DNA from: Phycisphaerae bacterium
GTDB taxonomy: Bacteria > Planctomycetota > Phycisphaerae > SM23-33
DNA: 64,000 nucleotides
Assembly (NCBI GenBank): GCA_011050235.1
Contig: DRGC01000002.1
Coordinates: forward strand, 1 to 64,000
Direction of reading: 5' to 3'
The position numbers and the translations under genes were made by a program. Below the pieces are notes generated by a model, which was not told the origin of the DNA, did not search any database, and saw nothing but the letters and a program-made list of their open reading frames with translations. Shown piece by piece: positions 50,557 to 59,552 of the stretch (the stretch's first letter is position 1; every line of letters starts with the position of its first letter).

Positions 50557-52602
50557 CTATTCGCGCGAGCTCGGCATGAGCTTGAAGCCCGAGGCCATCT
50601 GGTCCATCAACGCAACGGCCTTGGCCTCCGGACACCGGCGAGTGCGCACCACCAGGGCGTACATCCGCTGGGTCCCGTCGCCGGCGGGCACGCAGATCAC
50701 TCGGCCGATCTCGATGCTCGTCTCCACATGCTCGCCCTCTTTCGTCTGCTTCTGCATGACGAACTGGTGCCCCTTCTGGCCGCCAAGTGTCGCCGGGCCT
50801 TGTGAGAGGATCTTGATGTCATTGCCCTTGTCGATCTGAAGTTGAATGGCCCGCTCACCGAAGCTCTTGGGTGTGTGCGTCTCGGGGATCGTTGCAACGA
50901 TGATCTCCACGCGCGGCGTCACCGTCCCGCCCAGCAAGAGGTCGAACTGACCCATGTCGAAGCCGCTCTCGCGAAACGAGCCCACCCACCCGTTCGGCTG
51001 GCGCATGGAATAGCCCCACAGCGGGTCCTTGATCAGGTGGCCGTCGGTAGCGACCGGAAGGTCGACGGGCCGGCGAATGTCCGTGTAGGCCAAGGACCGG
51101 GCCACGGCCGCCAGCATGGGGATCAGTTGATCGGCCTGTCGGTCCGAAACTCCCGCCCCGAGCACATAGGCCAAGCGCCTGCCCTTAGTCCCCGCCGGAG
51201 CGCCGGAGGGGCTCGGGACATCGCGAATGAAACACACACGGGCCAGCGCCACTTGCTGGCCGAGATAGGTGCATGTCAGGGCGCGAACGAACGCTTTGTC
51301 GTCAAGGACCTTCACGGTGGCCTCGTCTACGATCTTGACGTCCTCCACGCCCAGCTTGCCGTTGAGATGGTCGGTCACAGAATCCATCAGGCCCTTCACG
51401 TCCACGTCCTTGCCGATCGGATAGACCGACAGCGCGAGCTTGGGGCGGAACTCACCCTCTTTGCCGCCCGTGGCCAGCAGCACACGGTTGATCTCCCCAA
51501 GCCGGTCGGCCGTGAACCCTTCCGGCATCGCCAGGCGAATGCCCGCCCAGGCCAGGTCGATCGGCGCCTGCAACTTGGGGCCCTCGTCGGCGATGGCGTC
51601 TCTGGCCCCCCCCATGCCCCGCAGCATCAGATCGATGCTGGCGGTTAGCTGCTTGTCTTCCGTGTTCATAAGCGCAGCCTGCAGTGTCTCCAGAGCTGCC
51701 GGACCGTCCTGATCCCGCCACCGCAGATACGCCAGCACGAACAGGGCCTGCCCATCGGCCGGGTGGTCGCTGACATGCTGCTCAAGTTCGCTGAGGACAC
51801 GCTGATACTCCGCCTGGTCGGCGTAGAAATCCTTCGGGTGCACGCGGGCCAGGGGAAGATACGGAAACAGCTTCACTGTCTTTCCCAGATACTGTGCGGC
51901 CTTGGCGTAGGAACCGTCGGCAGTGGCCAGATAGGTGTGCGCCAGTGACAGCGTAGCCTCGGGCATGTTGTGGGAGATTTTCCAGGCCTTCTCGAAGCTG
52001 GCGAAGGCCTGCTTGTAGTCTTTGCTGCGCAGGGCCCGCTCGCCCGTGAGCATGGCCAGTCGACGCATACCCTCCTCCGCCGGCGCCAGCGATGTCACGT
52101 AGGGACGGGAAATGGTCGCCTTTCCGTCGGCCTTCCTGGCCAGCAGACCTGTCAGGTCGGCAATGGGTCTAGTCCCTGTAGAGATCTGCTGGGCGCGCAG
52201 CATCGCCGACGACCCGGCGCCGGACGTTGTCGAGGTAACGGTCAGTGGGACGATCGGATCGTAGACTCGGTTCTGCCGCTGGCTTGGCGATAGCGGCCCG
52301 GGCCCAGCGGCCCGGGCAGGCGCACCTCTCCCGCCTCTGGGGCGGGATCCTCTCGGTGGGCCGCCGCTATAGATCGATGACCCCAGCACGCCGCCGCCAC
52401 TAGCCGGTTGCTGTTTGGGCAGATCCCCGGCGCCGAAAGAATTGGCGCGGAACTCCCGCACGGGCGACCATGCGCGCGAACCGACACCGCTGATTCCGGC
52501 CCGCCTGGCGCCCACCCTCCCCCGCTGAGCGTGCGAGACGGACAGCAGCATGGCGACGACGACTACCAGCGCGATCTGCAACCAAGCGTAACGTTTAACC
52601 AT
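50557..52602 (-). CDS. Secreted TPR-like protein with Gly/Arg/Pro-rich N-terminal region
   Basis: 681 residues from ATG 52602 (AGGAG 8 bases upstream). A signal peptide (residues about 5-25, LQIALVVVVAMLLSVSHA) leads into 90 residues rich in Arg, Gly, Pro and Ser without clear fold. Residues about 170-320 contain TPR-like helix pairs (GERALRSKDYKQAFASFEKA, AKAAQYLGKTVKLFP, GQALFVLAYLRWRDQDGPAA). The C-terminal 330 residues are a beta-rich region with several FRPKLALSVYPIG and TPRVEIIVATIPE-type units and no known motif. Likely periplasmic or surface-bound. Function unknown. Confidence 0.75.
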   Translation of the reverse strand: MVKRYAWLQIALVVVVAMLLSVSHAQRGRVGARRAGISGVGSRAWSPVREFRANSFGAGDLPKQQPASGGGVLGSSIYSGGPPRGSRPRGGRGAPARAAGPGPLSPSQRQNRVYDPIVPLTVTSTTSGAGSSAMLRAQQISTGTRPIADLTGLLARKADGKATISRPYVTSLAPAEEGMRRLAMLTGERALRSKDYKQAFASFEKAWKISHNMPEATLSLAHTYLATADGSYAKAAQYLGKTVKLFPYLPLARVHPKDFYADQAEYQRVLSELEQHVSDHPADGQALFVLAYLRWRDQDGPAALETLQAALMNTEDKQLTASIDLMLRGMGGARDAIADEGPKLQAPIDLAWAGIRLAMPEGFTADRLGEINRVLLATGGKEGEFRPKLALSVYPIGKDVDVKGLMDSVTDHLNGKLGVEDVKIVDEATVKVLDDKAFVRALTCTYLGQQVALARVCFIRDVPSPSGAPAGTKGRRLAYVLGAGVSDRQADQLIPMLAAVARSLAYTDIRRPVDLPVATDGHLIKDPLWGYSMRQPNGWVGSFRESGFDMGQFDLLLGGTVTPRVEIIVATIPETHTPKSFGERAIQLQIDKGNDIKILSQGPATLGGQKGHQFVMQKQTKEGEHVETSIEIGRVICVPAGDGTQRMYALVVRTRRCPEAKAVALMDQMASGFKLMPSSRE

Positions 52603-52818
52603 GGGATTGCTCCTGTTGAGGTCAGGGCTTTGACATTCGTCACTCTGTCGAATCACGTCCGTGCTCCACTCGACCGGGCGGGCCCAACAGCTGCCCGTGA
52701 AAGCTACTGCATGAGCCTTGAAATGCTTCTTCTACATTATTCTCCGCATCACCGGCCGCTTCAACGCTTTCTCCGAGCGTGCCATAACAAATTGGCCCTT
52801 ATCCAAAGGAGCTGCCGC

Positions 52819-52847
52819 TTGAAGGGGCCAGTCGCCGGCAGTATATA
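52819..52847 (+). promoter_or_regulatory. Promoter of the sulfatase gene
   Basis: TTGAAG (52819-52824) and TATATA (52842-52847) are 17 bases apart, 27 bases before ATG 52875, with AAAGGAG as ribosome site. The stretch 52603-52818 has no gene. Confidence 0.6.
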
Positions 52848-52874
52848 CGTGCATTCGTTTCAAAGGAGACCTCG

Positions 52875-54314
52875 ATGGCCAAGCGCCCCAATATTGTCCT
52901 GTTCATGCCCGAGACGCTTCGGGCCGATGCGGTCTTCGGCGACCCAGCCGGGCGGGCGGTTACGCCCCACATGGACGCCCTGGGCGATGAGGGCGTGCGG
53001 CTGGAACGCTGCTACGCCCAGCACTCGGTCTGCTCGCCGTCGCGATGCAGCATGTTCACCGGCCTGTACCCCCACACGACCGGGCGGCGAACGCTGGGGA
53101 CGCTGATCCGCCCACACGAGCACAATCTCTTCCGCGACCTGAAAGAGGCCGGTTACGAAACCGTCGTCTTCGGCAAGAACGACATGATGTTCCCCGCCAC
53201 AGCCAAGCTCAGCTTCGACCGCTGGGGCGGCAGCGTGGAGGCCAACCCGGACCACGGGGGCCAATACCCTCATGCCGAAGGCGATCGGCTGTTCTACTCC
53301 TTCCTGGGCGGCAAGGTCGGCGAAAAAGACGGCACGTGTCACGACGGGGACTGGGCCGGCCTGCAGGATGCGCTGAATTACCTGGACCAGGACCACGACA
53401 AACCATTCTGCATCCTCATCGCGCTGGAGTACGTCCATCCGCCCTACGTCGCGCCCGAGCCGTTCTTCTCGATGTACGACCGGTCCCGCATGCCGCCGCC
53501 AATCGAGGTGGATCGCAGCAAGAAGCGGCGCTACGCCGAGATGATCCACACAAACTACGGGCTGGACGAGTTGACCGACGATGAATGGCGGGAGATCCGG
53601 GCGATCTATTTCGCGATGACCAGCCGGGCCGATCACCAGCTCGGCCAAGTCGTCGATAAGCTCAAGCAGCGGAAGCTCTGGGACGAGACAGCCCTATTCG
53701 TATTCTCCGACCACGGCGATTTCTGCGGCGACTATGGGCTGGTCGAAAAGTGGTTCAGCGCCTGCGAAGACGTCATATTGCGCGTGCCCTTCATTATGCA
53801 CGTTCCCGGCCGCCCCGCCGTCGGCAGCCGACAGGCGCTGGTGGAGATGGTCGACCTGTATCCGACCGTGCTGGCCGTCGCCGGCGTCGAAGACAAGCAC
53901 TACCACTTCGGCAAGAGTCTCCTGCCGCTCTACGACAGCGATGCAGCGGATGAGCATCGCGAGGTCGTCTTCGGGGAGGGCGGCCACAACATCGACGAAA
54001 GCCACATCCACGACATCGCCATCCCCTACGGCGGCATCTACTACCACAAGCACCATCTGTGGCACGTCGATCCGAAGGTCATGGCCAAGGCGTGGATGGT
54101 CCGCGACGAGCGATACAAGTTCATCTACTGTCCCGACGAGTTCGACGAACTCTACGACATGGCCGCCGACGGCGGCGAGACGACCAACCTCGCCAACGAC
54201 CCCACCATGGCCCAGACCGTTCAGCGAATGAAAGACCTCCTGCTGGAATGGCTCAGCCGCACCACCGACCATATCCCCGAAGACGAAAGCCGCTGCGACT
54301 GGCCCGACGACTAG
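52875..54314 (+). CDS. Sulfatase (formylglycine-dependent arylsulfatase family)
   Basis: 479 residues. The formylglycine motif is intact (HSVCSPSRCSMFTGLYPH, CXPXR), with Cys rather than Ser at the position converted to formylglycine, and the second metal site is FVFSDHGDFCGDYG. The first metal ligand reads LFMPETLRAD, with Glu where Asp is more common. No signal peptide is present, so it would act in the cytoplasm, as some sulfatases do after substrate import. No anaerobic sulfatase-maturing enzyme is in the window. A dedicated promoter (52819-52847) suggests separate control from the neighbours. Confidence 0.92.
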   Translation: MAKRPNIVLFMPETLRADAVFGDPAGRAVTPHMDALGDEGVRLERCYAQHSVCSPSRCSMFTGLYPHTTGRRTLGTLIRPHEHNLFRDLKEAGYETVVFGKNDMMFPATAKLSFDRWGGSVEANPDHGGQYPHAEGDRLFYSFLGGKVGEKDGTCHDGDWAGLQDALNYLDQDHDKPFCILIALEYVHPPYVAPEPFFSMYDRSRMPPPIEVDRSKKRRYAEMIHTNYGLDELTDDEWREIRAIYFAMTSRADHQLGQVVDKLKQRKLWDETALFVFSDHGDFCGDYGLVEKWFSACEDVILRVPFIMHVPGRPAVGSRQALVEMVDLYPTVLAVAGVEDKHYHFGKSLLPLYDSDAADEHREVVFGEGGHNIDESHIHDIAIPYGGIYYHKHHLWHVDPKVMAKAWMVRDERYKFIYCPDEFDELYDMAADGGETTNLANDPTMAQTVQRMKDLLLEWLSRTTDHIPEDESRCDWPDD

Positions 54315-54392
54315 GACGTATCTCCAGAGCGGCGACCCAGTTGCGTATCGGCCCTTCGCCGGCGCCAGCCGACCGGGCTGGCGACCCGCCGG

Positions 54393-55643
54393 CTATTGAC
54401 GCCGCAGTTCGGCCCCGTGGGCGATCAGGGCATCCTGCAGTTGGCCTACATCCAGATCGCGCGGGGTCACGTTGCTTTGGCAGCACAGGGCCGCCGCCTC
54501 GCCGGCCGCCTCGCCGATGGCCATGATCGGCACCATCGCCCGGTGCGACTCGTAGGCCTCCTGTCCGCTGGAAATGCACCGGCCTGCGACCAGCAGATTG
54601 TCGATCTTCTTCGGCACAAGGCAGCGGTACGGAATGTCGTAGCCCTCGTGTTCGAGGTAGCGGCGGTACCCGTAGAAGTGGATGATCGGACAGCCGCAGA
54701 TGGCGACAACGTCGTCGAACCGCCGGCCCTCGATGGCGTCCTCAGCCGTCAGCTTGTACTCGCCCTCGATGAACCGCGTCTGGCGGATGCCCAGAGACGG
54801 CGGCGTCTCCAGGATTCGGATGTCCGCCAGTTCGGGCCGGCCCTGCTTGGTCTTGGCCAGGTCCTCATACACGCGCAGCCGAGTGTCGATCTCGCCCTTG
54901 CTGAGTTCATCGCCGTCAGCCCCGTTGATCGGCTCGGAAACGCCCGGGCCCCAGACCACGGCGGTTCGGCCGAAGTCGCACGCCCACACCCCCTCCGGGC
55001 GGCTCTCGCCAAAGCCGATGCGATACATCAGCGTATCGTTCAGCCGCGGGGCCTCGTCGCCAACGGTCTGCCAGAACGGCGCGCCCGCTCGGGCGGCCAC
55101 GTCGCCGTCGCCGCTGGCGTCGATGACCACCTTGGCCAGCAGCGCCTGGCGGCCTGACTTGTTCTCCACGATCACGCCGCCGAGTTGGCCGTTATCGACG
55201 ATGGCGTCGCAGAAGTAGGTGTGGAACAGCACGTCAACCCCCGCGTCGACGCACAACTTCAGCGTGATGTATTTGAACGCCTCGGTGTCGATGGCGTAGC
55301 TGTACTCCAGCTTGCCCGGTTCGGTGGGGAAGGCCTTTTGTGGATAAGGGCTTCGGCCCAGGCCGTCGATGGCCTTGAGTTCCAGGACGATCTCCTCGGC
55401 GATGCCGCGGACAACCTGCGTGGCGTCGGGCTCGACCTGGTTGCGAAACCCGTTGATGCACGCCATCAGCGACGCCGTCGCCGCCCCGCCCAGATAGCCG
55501 AACCGTTCGACCAGCGTGGTCCTGGCCCCGCCGCGAGCCGAGGCGATCGCGGCCGCCAGACCGGCCGGCCCGCCGCCGACGACCACGACGTCCGTCTCCC
55601 GCGCAACGGGTATGTCTTTGGCCTGCTCGTGATATGTTTTCAT
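54393..55643 (-). CDS. FAD-dependent oxidoreductase (FAD_oxidored family)
   Basis: 416 residues from ATG 55643 (AGGAG upstream). N-terminal dinucleotide-binding motif VVVVGGGPAGLAAAIASARGG split over residues about 19-38, then FGYLGGAATASLM, and the C-terminal FAD contact NLLVAGRCISSGQEAYES. The family is linked to polysaccharide or small-molecule oxidation in Planctomycetota and Bacteroidota. It lies divergent from the sulfatase-like gene with a 249-base gap and convergent to the classical sulfatase. The antisense frame continues open for thousands of bases upstream but that is a base-composition effect. Redox partner and substrate unknown. Confidence 0.9.
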   Translation of the reverse strand: MKTYHEQAKDIPVARETDVVVVGGGPAGLAAAIASARGGARTTLVERFGYLGGAATASLMACINGFRNQVEPDATQVVRGIAEEIVLELKAIDGLGRSPYPQKAFPTEPGKLEYSYAIDTEAFKYITLKLCVDAGVDVLFHTYFCDAIVDNGQLGGVIVENKSGRQALLAKVVIDASGDGDVAARAGAPFWQTVGDEAPRLNDTLMYRIGFGESRPEGVWACDFGRTAVVWGPGVSEPINGADGDELSKGEIDTRLRVYEDLAKTKQGRPELADIRILETPPSLGIRQTRFIEGEYKLTAEDAIEGRRFDDVVAICGCPIIHFYGYRRYLEHEGYDIPYRCLVPKKIDNLLVAGRCISSGQEAYESHRAMVPIMAIGEAAGEAAALCCQSNVTPRDLDVGQLQDALIAHGAELRRQ

Positions 55644-55892
55644 TCCAGATACTCCTGTTCGTCGCCGGCGGGAACACCGTCCGCCTATCAAGGGGCCAAG
55701 GCCCCGCCAATGACAGTGCAGGCAATTCTCGCCGAACGACCTTGCGCTGTCCAGGCACATGGATATGGAACGGGAATGATTCGCCGCTGCTTCACCTTGG
55801 CGAAACGGCGGTGGTCGGAGTATGGTTATCATTATCAGCCGAGGCCGGAGCGGGCCCGCGCTCGTCCGCGAGAACTGTAAAGGAGCCCACCT

Positions 55893-57254
55893 GTGAATGT
55901 GATCGTGATCGTATGTGACACGCTGCGAATGGACGACTTCGCCTGCCTGGGCAACCCCGTCATCAAGACGCCCGTGTTCGACAGCCTCAAGGCCGAAAGC
56001 ACGTTCTTCAGCAATTACTACGCCGAGGGCATGCCCACCGTTCCGGTCCGCACCGCCTACTTCACCGGGCGATACACGCTGCCCGAACGGCCGTGGGGGC
56101 CGCTGCGGCCAACCGATGTGCCCATCGCCGAAATCCTCTGGGACCAGGGCTACAGCAGCGCCCTGGTGACCGACACGTATCATTTGCACCGGCCGACGTT
56201 CGGATTCGGGCGGGGGTTCGATTACGTCGAGTGGATCCGCGGCAAGGAGGACGATCCCTGGATCGCCCCCGAAACCGTCAAGACGAAGCTCGACGTCGAC
56301 AAGTACTACATCGACCCGCCCGACGGGAACGTCGCCCCGCCGTGGGGATCGCGTGAGATGCTGGCGCTGTACATGCGCAACCGCTCGCCCTGGGGCGCCG
56401 AGCACGGGTGGCAGAGGGAGGAAGACCATTTCGAGGCCCAGGTCGTTCAGGGCTCGATCAACTGGCTGGAGAAGCAACTCGCTCTCGGCCGCAAGGACCG
56501 CCTGTTCCTGTGGTGCGACATCTTCGCCCCGCACGACCCCATCGACCCGCCGCCGCCATATGACCACATGTACGGCGAGCCGCCCGAGGGCTGTAAGGAC
56601 CTGATCATGCCGCTGGTCCGCGCCACCGACGGCTACCTGAGCGATGAGCAACTCGAGCACATCCGCCGCCTGCGGTGGGGGTTCATTACCTTCGTCGACA
56701 CCTGGGTGGGGCGCCTGATCCAGTTCCTGCGCGATAACGACATGCTCGACAACACGCTGCTGGTCTGGACGACCGACCATGGCGACTTCTACGGCGAACA
56801 CGGCATCATCGAGAAGTGTCGCCCCTGGCCCTACGACATCCTCTCCCATATTCCGCTGCTCGTCCGTCATCCCGAGGGGATCGCAGCCGGCAAGACCATC
56901 GACGCGTTCACCCAAACGCCCGACCTCATGCCCACGCTGCTGGAGGCACTGAACGTGCCGATCCCCGCGCACGTCCAGGGCGAAAGCCTCCTGCCCCTGA
57001 TGCGGGGCGACGTCGAGAAGCGCCGCGACTTCGCCATCAGCGGCTGGCACGGTGGGGCCCAATCCATCCGTGATAATCGCTGGAGTTTCCTCAAGGCCGC
57101 CGACGGCGTGATGCTTCGCGAGGCCAGCATGGAACTCTACGACCGGCAGGCGGACCCCGGAGAGACCAATAACATCTTCAACCAGCATCCCGACGTAGCC
57201 GAGATGCTCAACCGCCAACTTCAAGACCGTCTGGCCGAGCTGACCAACAGCTAG
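55893..57254 (+). CDS. Sulfatase-fold hydrolase with Thr at the formylglycine position
   Basis: 453 residues. The alkaline phosphatase/sulfatase fold is clear: VIVIVCDTLRMDDFACLG, ending metal site TTDHGDFYGEHG and NIFNQHPD near the C-terminus. The activation motif that should be C/S-X-P-X-R reads TVPVR (GMPTVPVRTAYFTGRYT), so no formylglycine can be made at that residue. In this superfamily Thr can act as a nucleophile itself (as in phosphodiesterases). A phospho- or sulfoester hydrolase without maturation, or an inactive protein, is possible. Starts with GTG 55893, AAGGAG upstream; 21 bases before glycyl radical enzyme 3. Confidence 0.85.
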   Translation: MNVIVIVCDTLRMDDFACLGNPVIKTPVFDSLKAESTFFSNYYAEGMPTVPVRTAYFTGRYTLPERPWGPLRPTDVPIAEILWDQGYSSALVTDTYHLHRPTFGFGRGFDYVEWIRGKEDDPWIAPETVKTKLDVDKYYIDPPDGNVAPPWGSREMLALYMRNRSPWGAEHGWQREEDHFEAQVVQGSINWLEKQLALGRKDRLFLWCDIFAPHDPIDPPPPYDHMYGEPPEGCKDLIMPLVRATDGYLSDEQLEHIRRLRWGFITFVDTWVGRLIQFLRDNDMLDNTLLVWTTDHGDFYGEHGIIEKCRPWPYDILSHIPLLVRHPEGIAAGKTIDAFTQTPDLMPTLLEALNVPIPAHVQGESLLPLMRGDVEKRRDFAISGWHGGAQSIRDNRWSFLKAADGVMLREASMELYDRQADPGETNNIFNQHPDVAEMLNRQLQDRLAELTNS

Positions 57255-57275
57255 CTTGCCTCTTGCGAGCCGCCC

Positions 57276-59531
57276 ATGAGCGTCCAGGATCAAGCCCCTG
57301 TCGTTCGCGTTCAGTTGCCCGAGCGCATCTTTGCTCTCCAGGCTGCCGCGGCCAAGCGCGCGGCGGACCCGCCGAAGCTCCGACAACCCGAGAATCAAAC
57401 GCACGCGTTTCTCAAACTGTACGCAGACCTGCCTTTCCCCGAGCGATTCGCCCGGGCCGAGGCCTATGCGCTGGCCAACGAAATCGTGTTCGTCTTTCCC
57501 AACGAGCGCCTGCAGGGCCAGATCTATTACGGCTACTGCCCTTCCGGCTATGAAGATGACGCCCGATGGTCGGGCTTCACGATGAACCAGGCCGCCGAGG
57601 CCCGCGTCGCCGACGAGCTGCCCGAGGTGCACGTGCTGGGTGGGCGCCACCTCCCTGACAACCAGCGGACCTACATCATCAACGAAGGCATGTCGCCCGG
57701 CCACGTGGCGTGGAACTACCACTGGGCGCTGGAAGACGGCCTGCTCGCCCTGATCGAAAAGAACCTCGCCGCGATCGAAACGGCCACCGACGACACCGCC
57801 CGCGATTACTACCAAGGCGTGACGATCTGCCTGCAGGCCGTGGTGGACTGGAACGATAAGCACATGGCCGAGTTGCAGCTTGCGCTGGCCGAGACCGACG
57901 ACCCCGACACCCGCGCCAACATCGAGCGATGTATCGAGGTCATGCAGCACGTCCCGGCCCGACCCGCGCGGACCTTCCACGAGGCCGTCCAGAGCTTCTA
58001 CATGCTCTGGAACGTCGTGATGAGCGAGAACCCCTACGGTGGCAACGGGCCCGGCCGGCTGGACTACTTCCTCTGGCCATACCTGAAGCGAGACCTCCAA
58101 GCGGGCACGATCACGCTGGAAGAGGCGGCCGAACTCATCGGTGAACTGTTCATCAAGATCGACGAGCCGGTGCACGATTCGGACGGCTTCGTCTGCTCGA
58201 TCATCATCGGCGGCGTCGGCCCCGACGGCGCCGACACCACCAACCCGCTGACTTACCTCATGCTCGACGTCATCGAGCAGCTCGACCTGACACACCCCTC
58301 GGTCTACCCCCGCGTGCATGACGGCTGCCCGGATCAATACGTCGATCGCTGCGTGCAGTACCTGCTGGCCGGCGGCAACCGCGCCCAACTCCTGGTCGAC
58401 GAGCCCATCATCAAGGCCCTGACCGAAACCGGCGGGCTGACGTTCGAAGACGCCGCCCTCTATCACTGCGGCGGGTGCATGGAAATCAACGCCCACGGCA
58501 TGAACTCCGACTTGCAGTTCTCGTTCTGGTACAACGTGCCGAAGACGCTCGAACTGTGCATCACCGGCGGGCAGGATCTGCTATTTGACGTGGAGCGGCT
58601 ATCCGTGCCGCACGCGCTGACGGACTTTGACACGTTCGACGCGTTCTACGAGTTCTTCGAAAGTCAGATGGCCCGTGTGCTGAACACCAAGCTCCGCGAG
58701 TTGGACATCTACTCTGAGGAAATGGCCCGCTGGCGGCCGACCTTCCTGCTATCGTCCATGACCAGCGACTGCTTCGAACGCGGCCGCGACCAGCAGGACG
58801 GCGGGGCGCGGCACAGCATCTACGGCGGCACGCCGCTGGGCCTCCAGAACACGGCCGACAGCTTGTACGCGATCAAGCGTGCGGTCTTCGATGACGGTTT
58901 CGTGACGGCTGACGAACTGATCACCGCCCTAAAGGCCGATTTCGTCGGCTACGAGCCGCTGCGAGCGAAGCTGCTGGAGATCCCCAAGTTCGGCCAGGAC
59001 CACGGCGAAGCCGACGCCATGATGAATCGTCTTCTCCAGAGCGTCGGCGAGATCTTCGCCGCCTACACCAACCGCCACGGCCAGCGGATTCGGCCCATCA
59101 TCTTCACGTTCGTGTGGGCCCCGGAGATGGGCAACGCTCTCGGCGCCTCGCCCGACGGTCGCGGGGCCCGCCAACCGATCGGCCACGGCCTGACGCCGCA
59201 ATCGATCGCCATGACCAAGGGCCTGACCGCGGCGATGAGCTCCTACCTGAAACTCGACACGGCCCTGATCTCCGGCGGCGCGTCGACCATGTGGGACATG
59301 GACGCCGCGACCATCGACTTTCCCACGCTGCGGGCGGTCTTCGAGACCTTCCGCCGCGGCGGCGGCATGATCTTCCAGGGCAACACCACCGACGTATCCG
59401 AACTCGAAGCCGCCCTGGAACGGCCCGAGCAGTACCATCACCTGATCGTCCGCGTAGGCGGCTTTTCGGCCCGCTTCGTCTCACTCGGCTGCGAAGTCCA
59501 ACGCGAAATCATCGAACGACACCGACACTGA
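57276..59531 (+). CDS. Glycyl radical enzyme 3 (divergent)
   Basis: 751 residues. The thiyl Cys is in YHCGGCMEINAHG, the radical Gly in HLIVRVGGFSARFVSLG. Both sites are intact, but the sequence around them differs strongly from enzymes 1 and 2 and from pyruvate formate-lyase. The start ATG 57276 lies 21 bases after the sulfatase-fold gene, with GAGCCGCC upstream; the secreted ankyrin protein follows 21 bases after its stop, so these three genes look like one operon. No activating enzyme is encoded nearby. Substrate unknown. Confidence 0.9.
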   Translation: MSVQDQAPVVRVQLPERIFALQAAAAKRAADPPKLRQPENQTHAFLKLYADLPFPERFARAEAYALANEIVFVFPNERLQGQIYYGYCPSGYEDDARWSGFTMNQAAEARVADELPEVHVLGGRHLPDNQRTYIINEGMSPGHVAWNYHWALEDGLLALIEKNLAAIETATDDTARDYYQGVTICLQAVVDWNDKHMAELQLALAETDDPDTRANIERCIEVMQHVPARPARTFHEAVQSFYMLWNVVMSENPYGGNGPGRLDYFLWPYLKRDLQAGTITLEEAAELIGELFIKIDEPVHDSDGFVCSIIIGGVGPDGADTTNPLTYLMLDVIEQLDLTHPSVYPRVHDGCPDQYVDRCVQYLLAGGNRAQLLVDEPIIKALTETGGLTFEDAALYHCGGCMEINAHGMNSDLQFSFWYNVPKTLELCITGGQDLLFDVERLSVPHALTDFDTFDAFYEFFESQMARVLNTKLRELDIYSEEMARWRPTFLLSSMTSDCFERGRDQQDGGARHSIYGGTPLGLQNTADSLYAIKRAVFDDGFVTADELITALKADFVGYEPLRAKLLEIPKFGQDHGEADAMMNRLLQSVGEIFAAYTNRHGQRIRPIIFTFVWAPEMGNALGASPDGRGARQPIGHGLTPQSIAMTKGLTAAMSSYLKLDTALISGGASTMWDMDAATIDFPTLRAVFETFRRGGGMIFQGNTTDVSELEAALERPEQYHHLIVRVGGFSARFVSLGCEVQREIIERHRH

Positions 59532-59552
59532 CACTTAATAGGGAGACCGAAT

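Noticed and set aside
54393-58496. A 1367-codon open frame on the minus strand covering the FAD oxidoreductase and running on upstream
   Set aside because: Only the part 54393-55643 is a real FAD enzyme. The rest is antisense to the sulfatase-fold gene and glycyl radical enzyme 3, has no family motif and arises from high GC codon bias.
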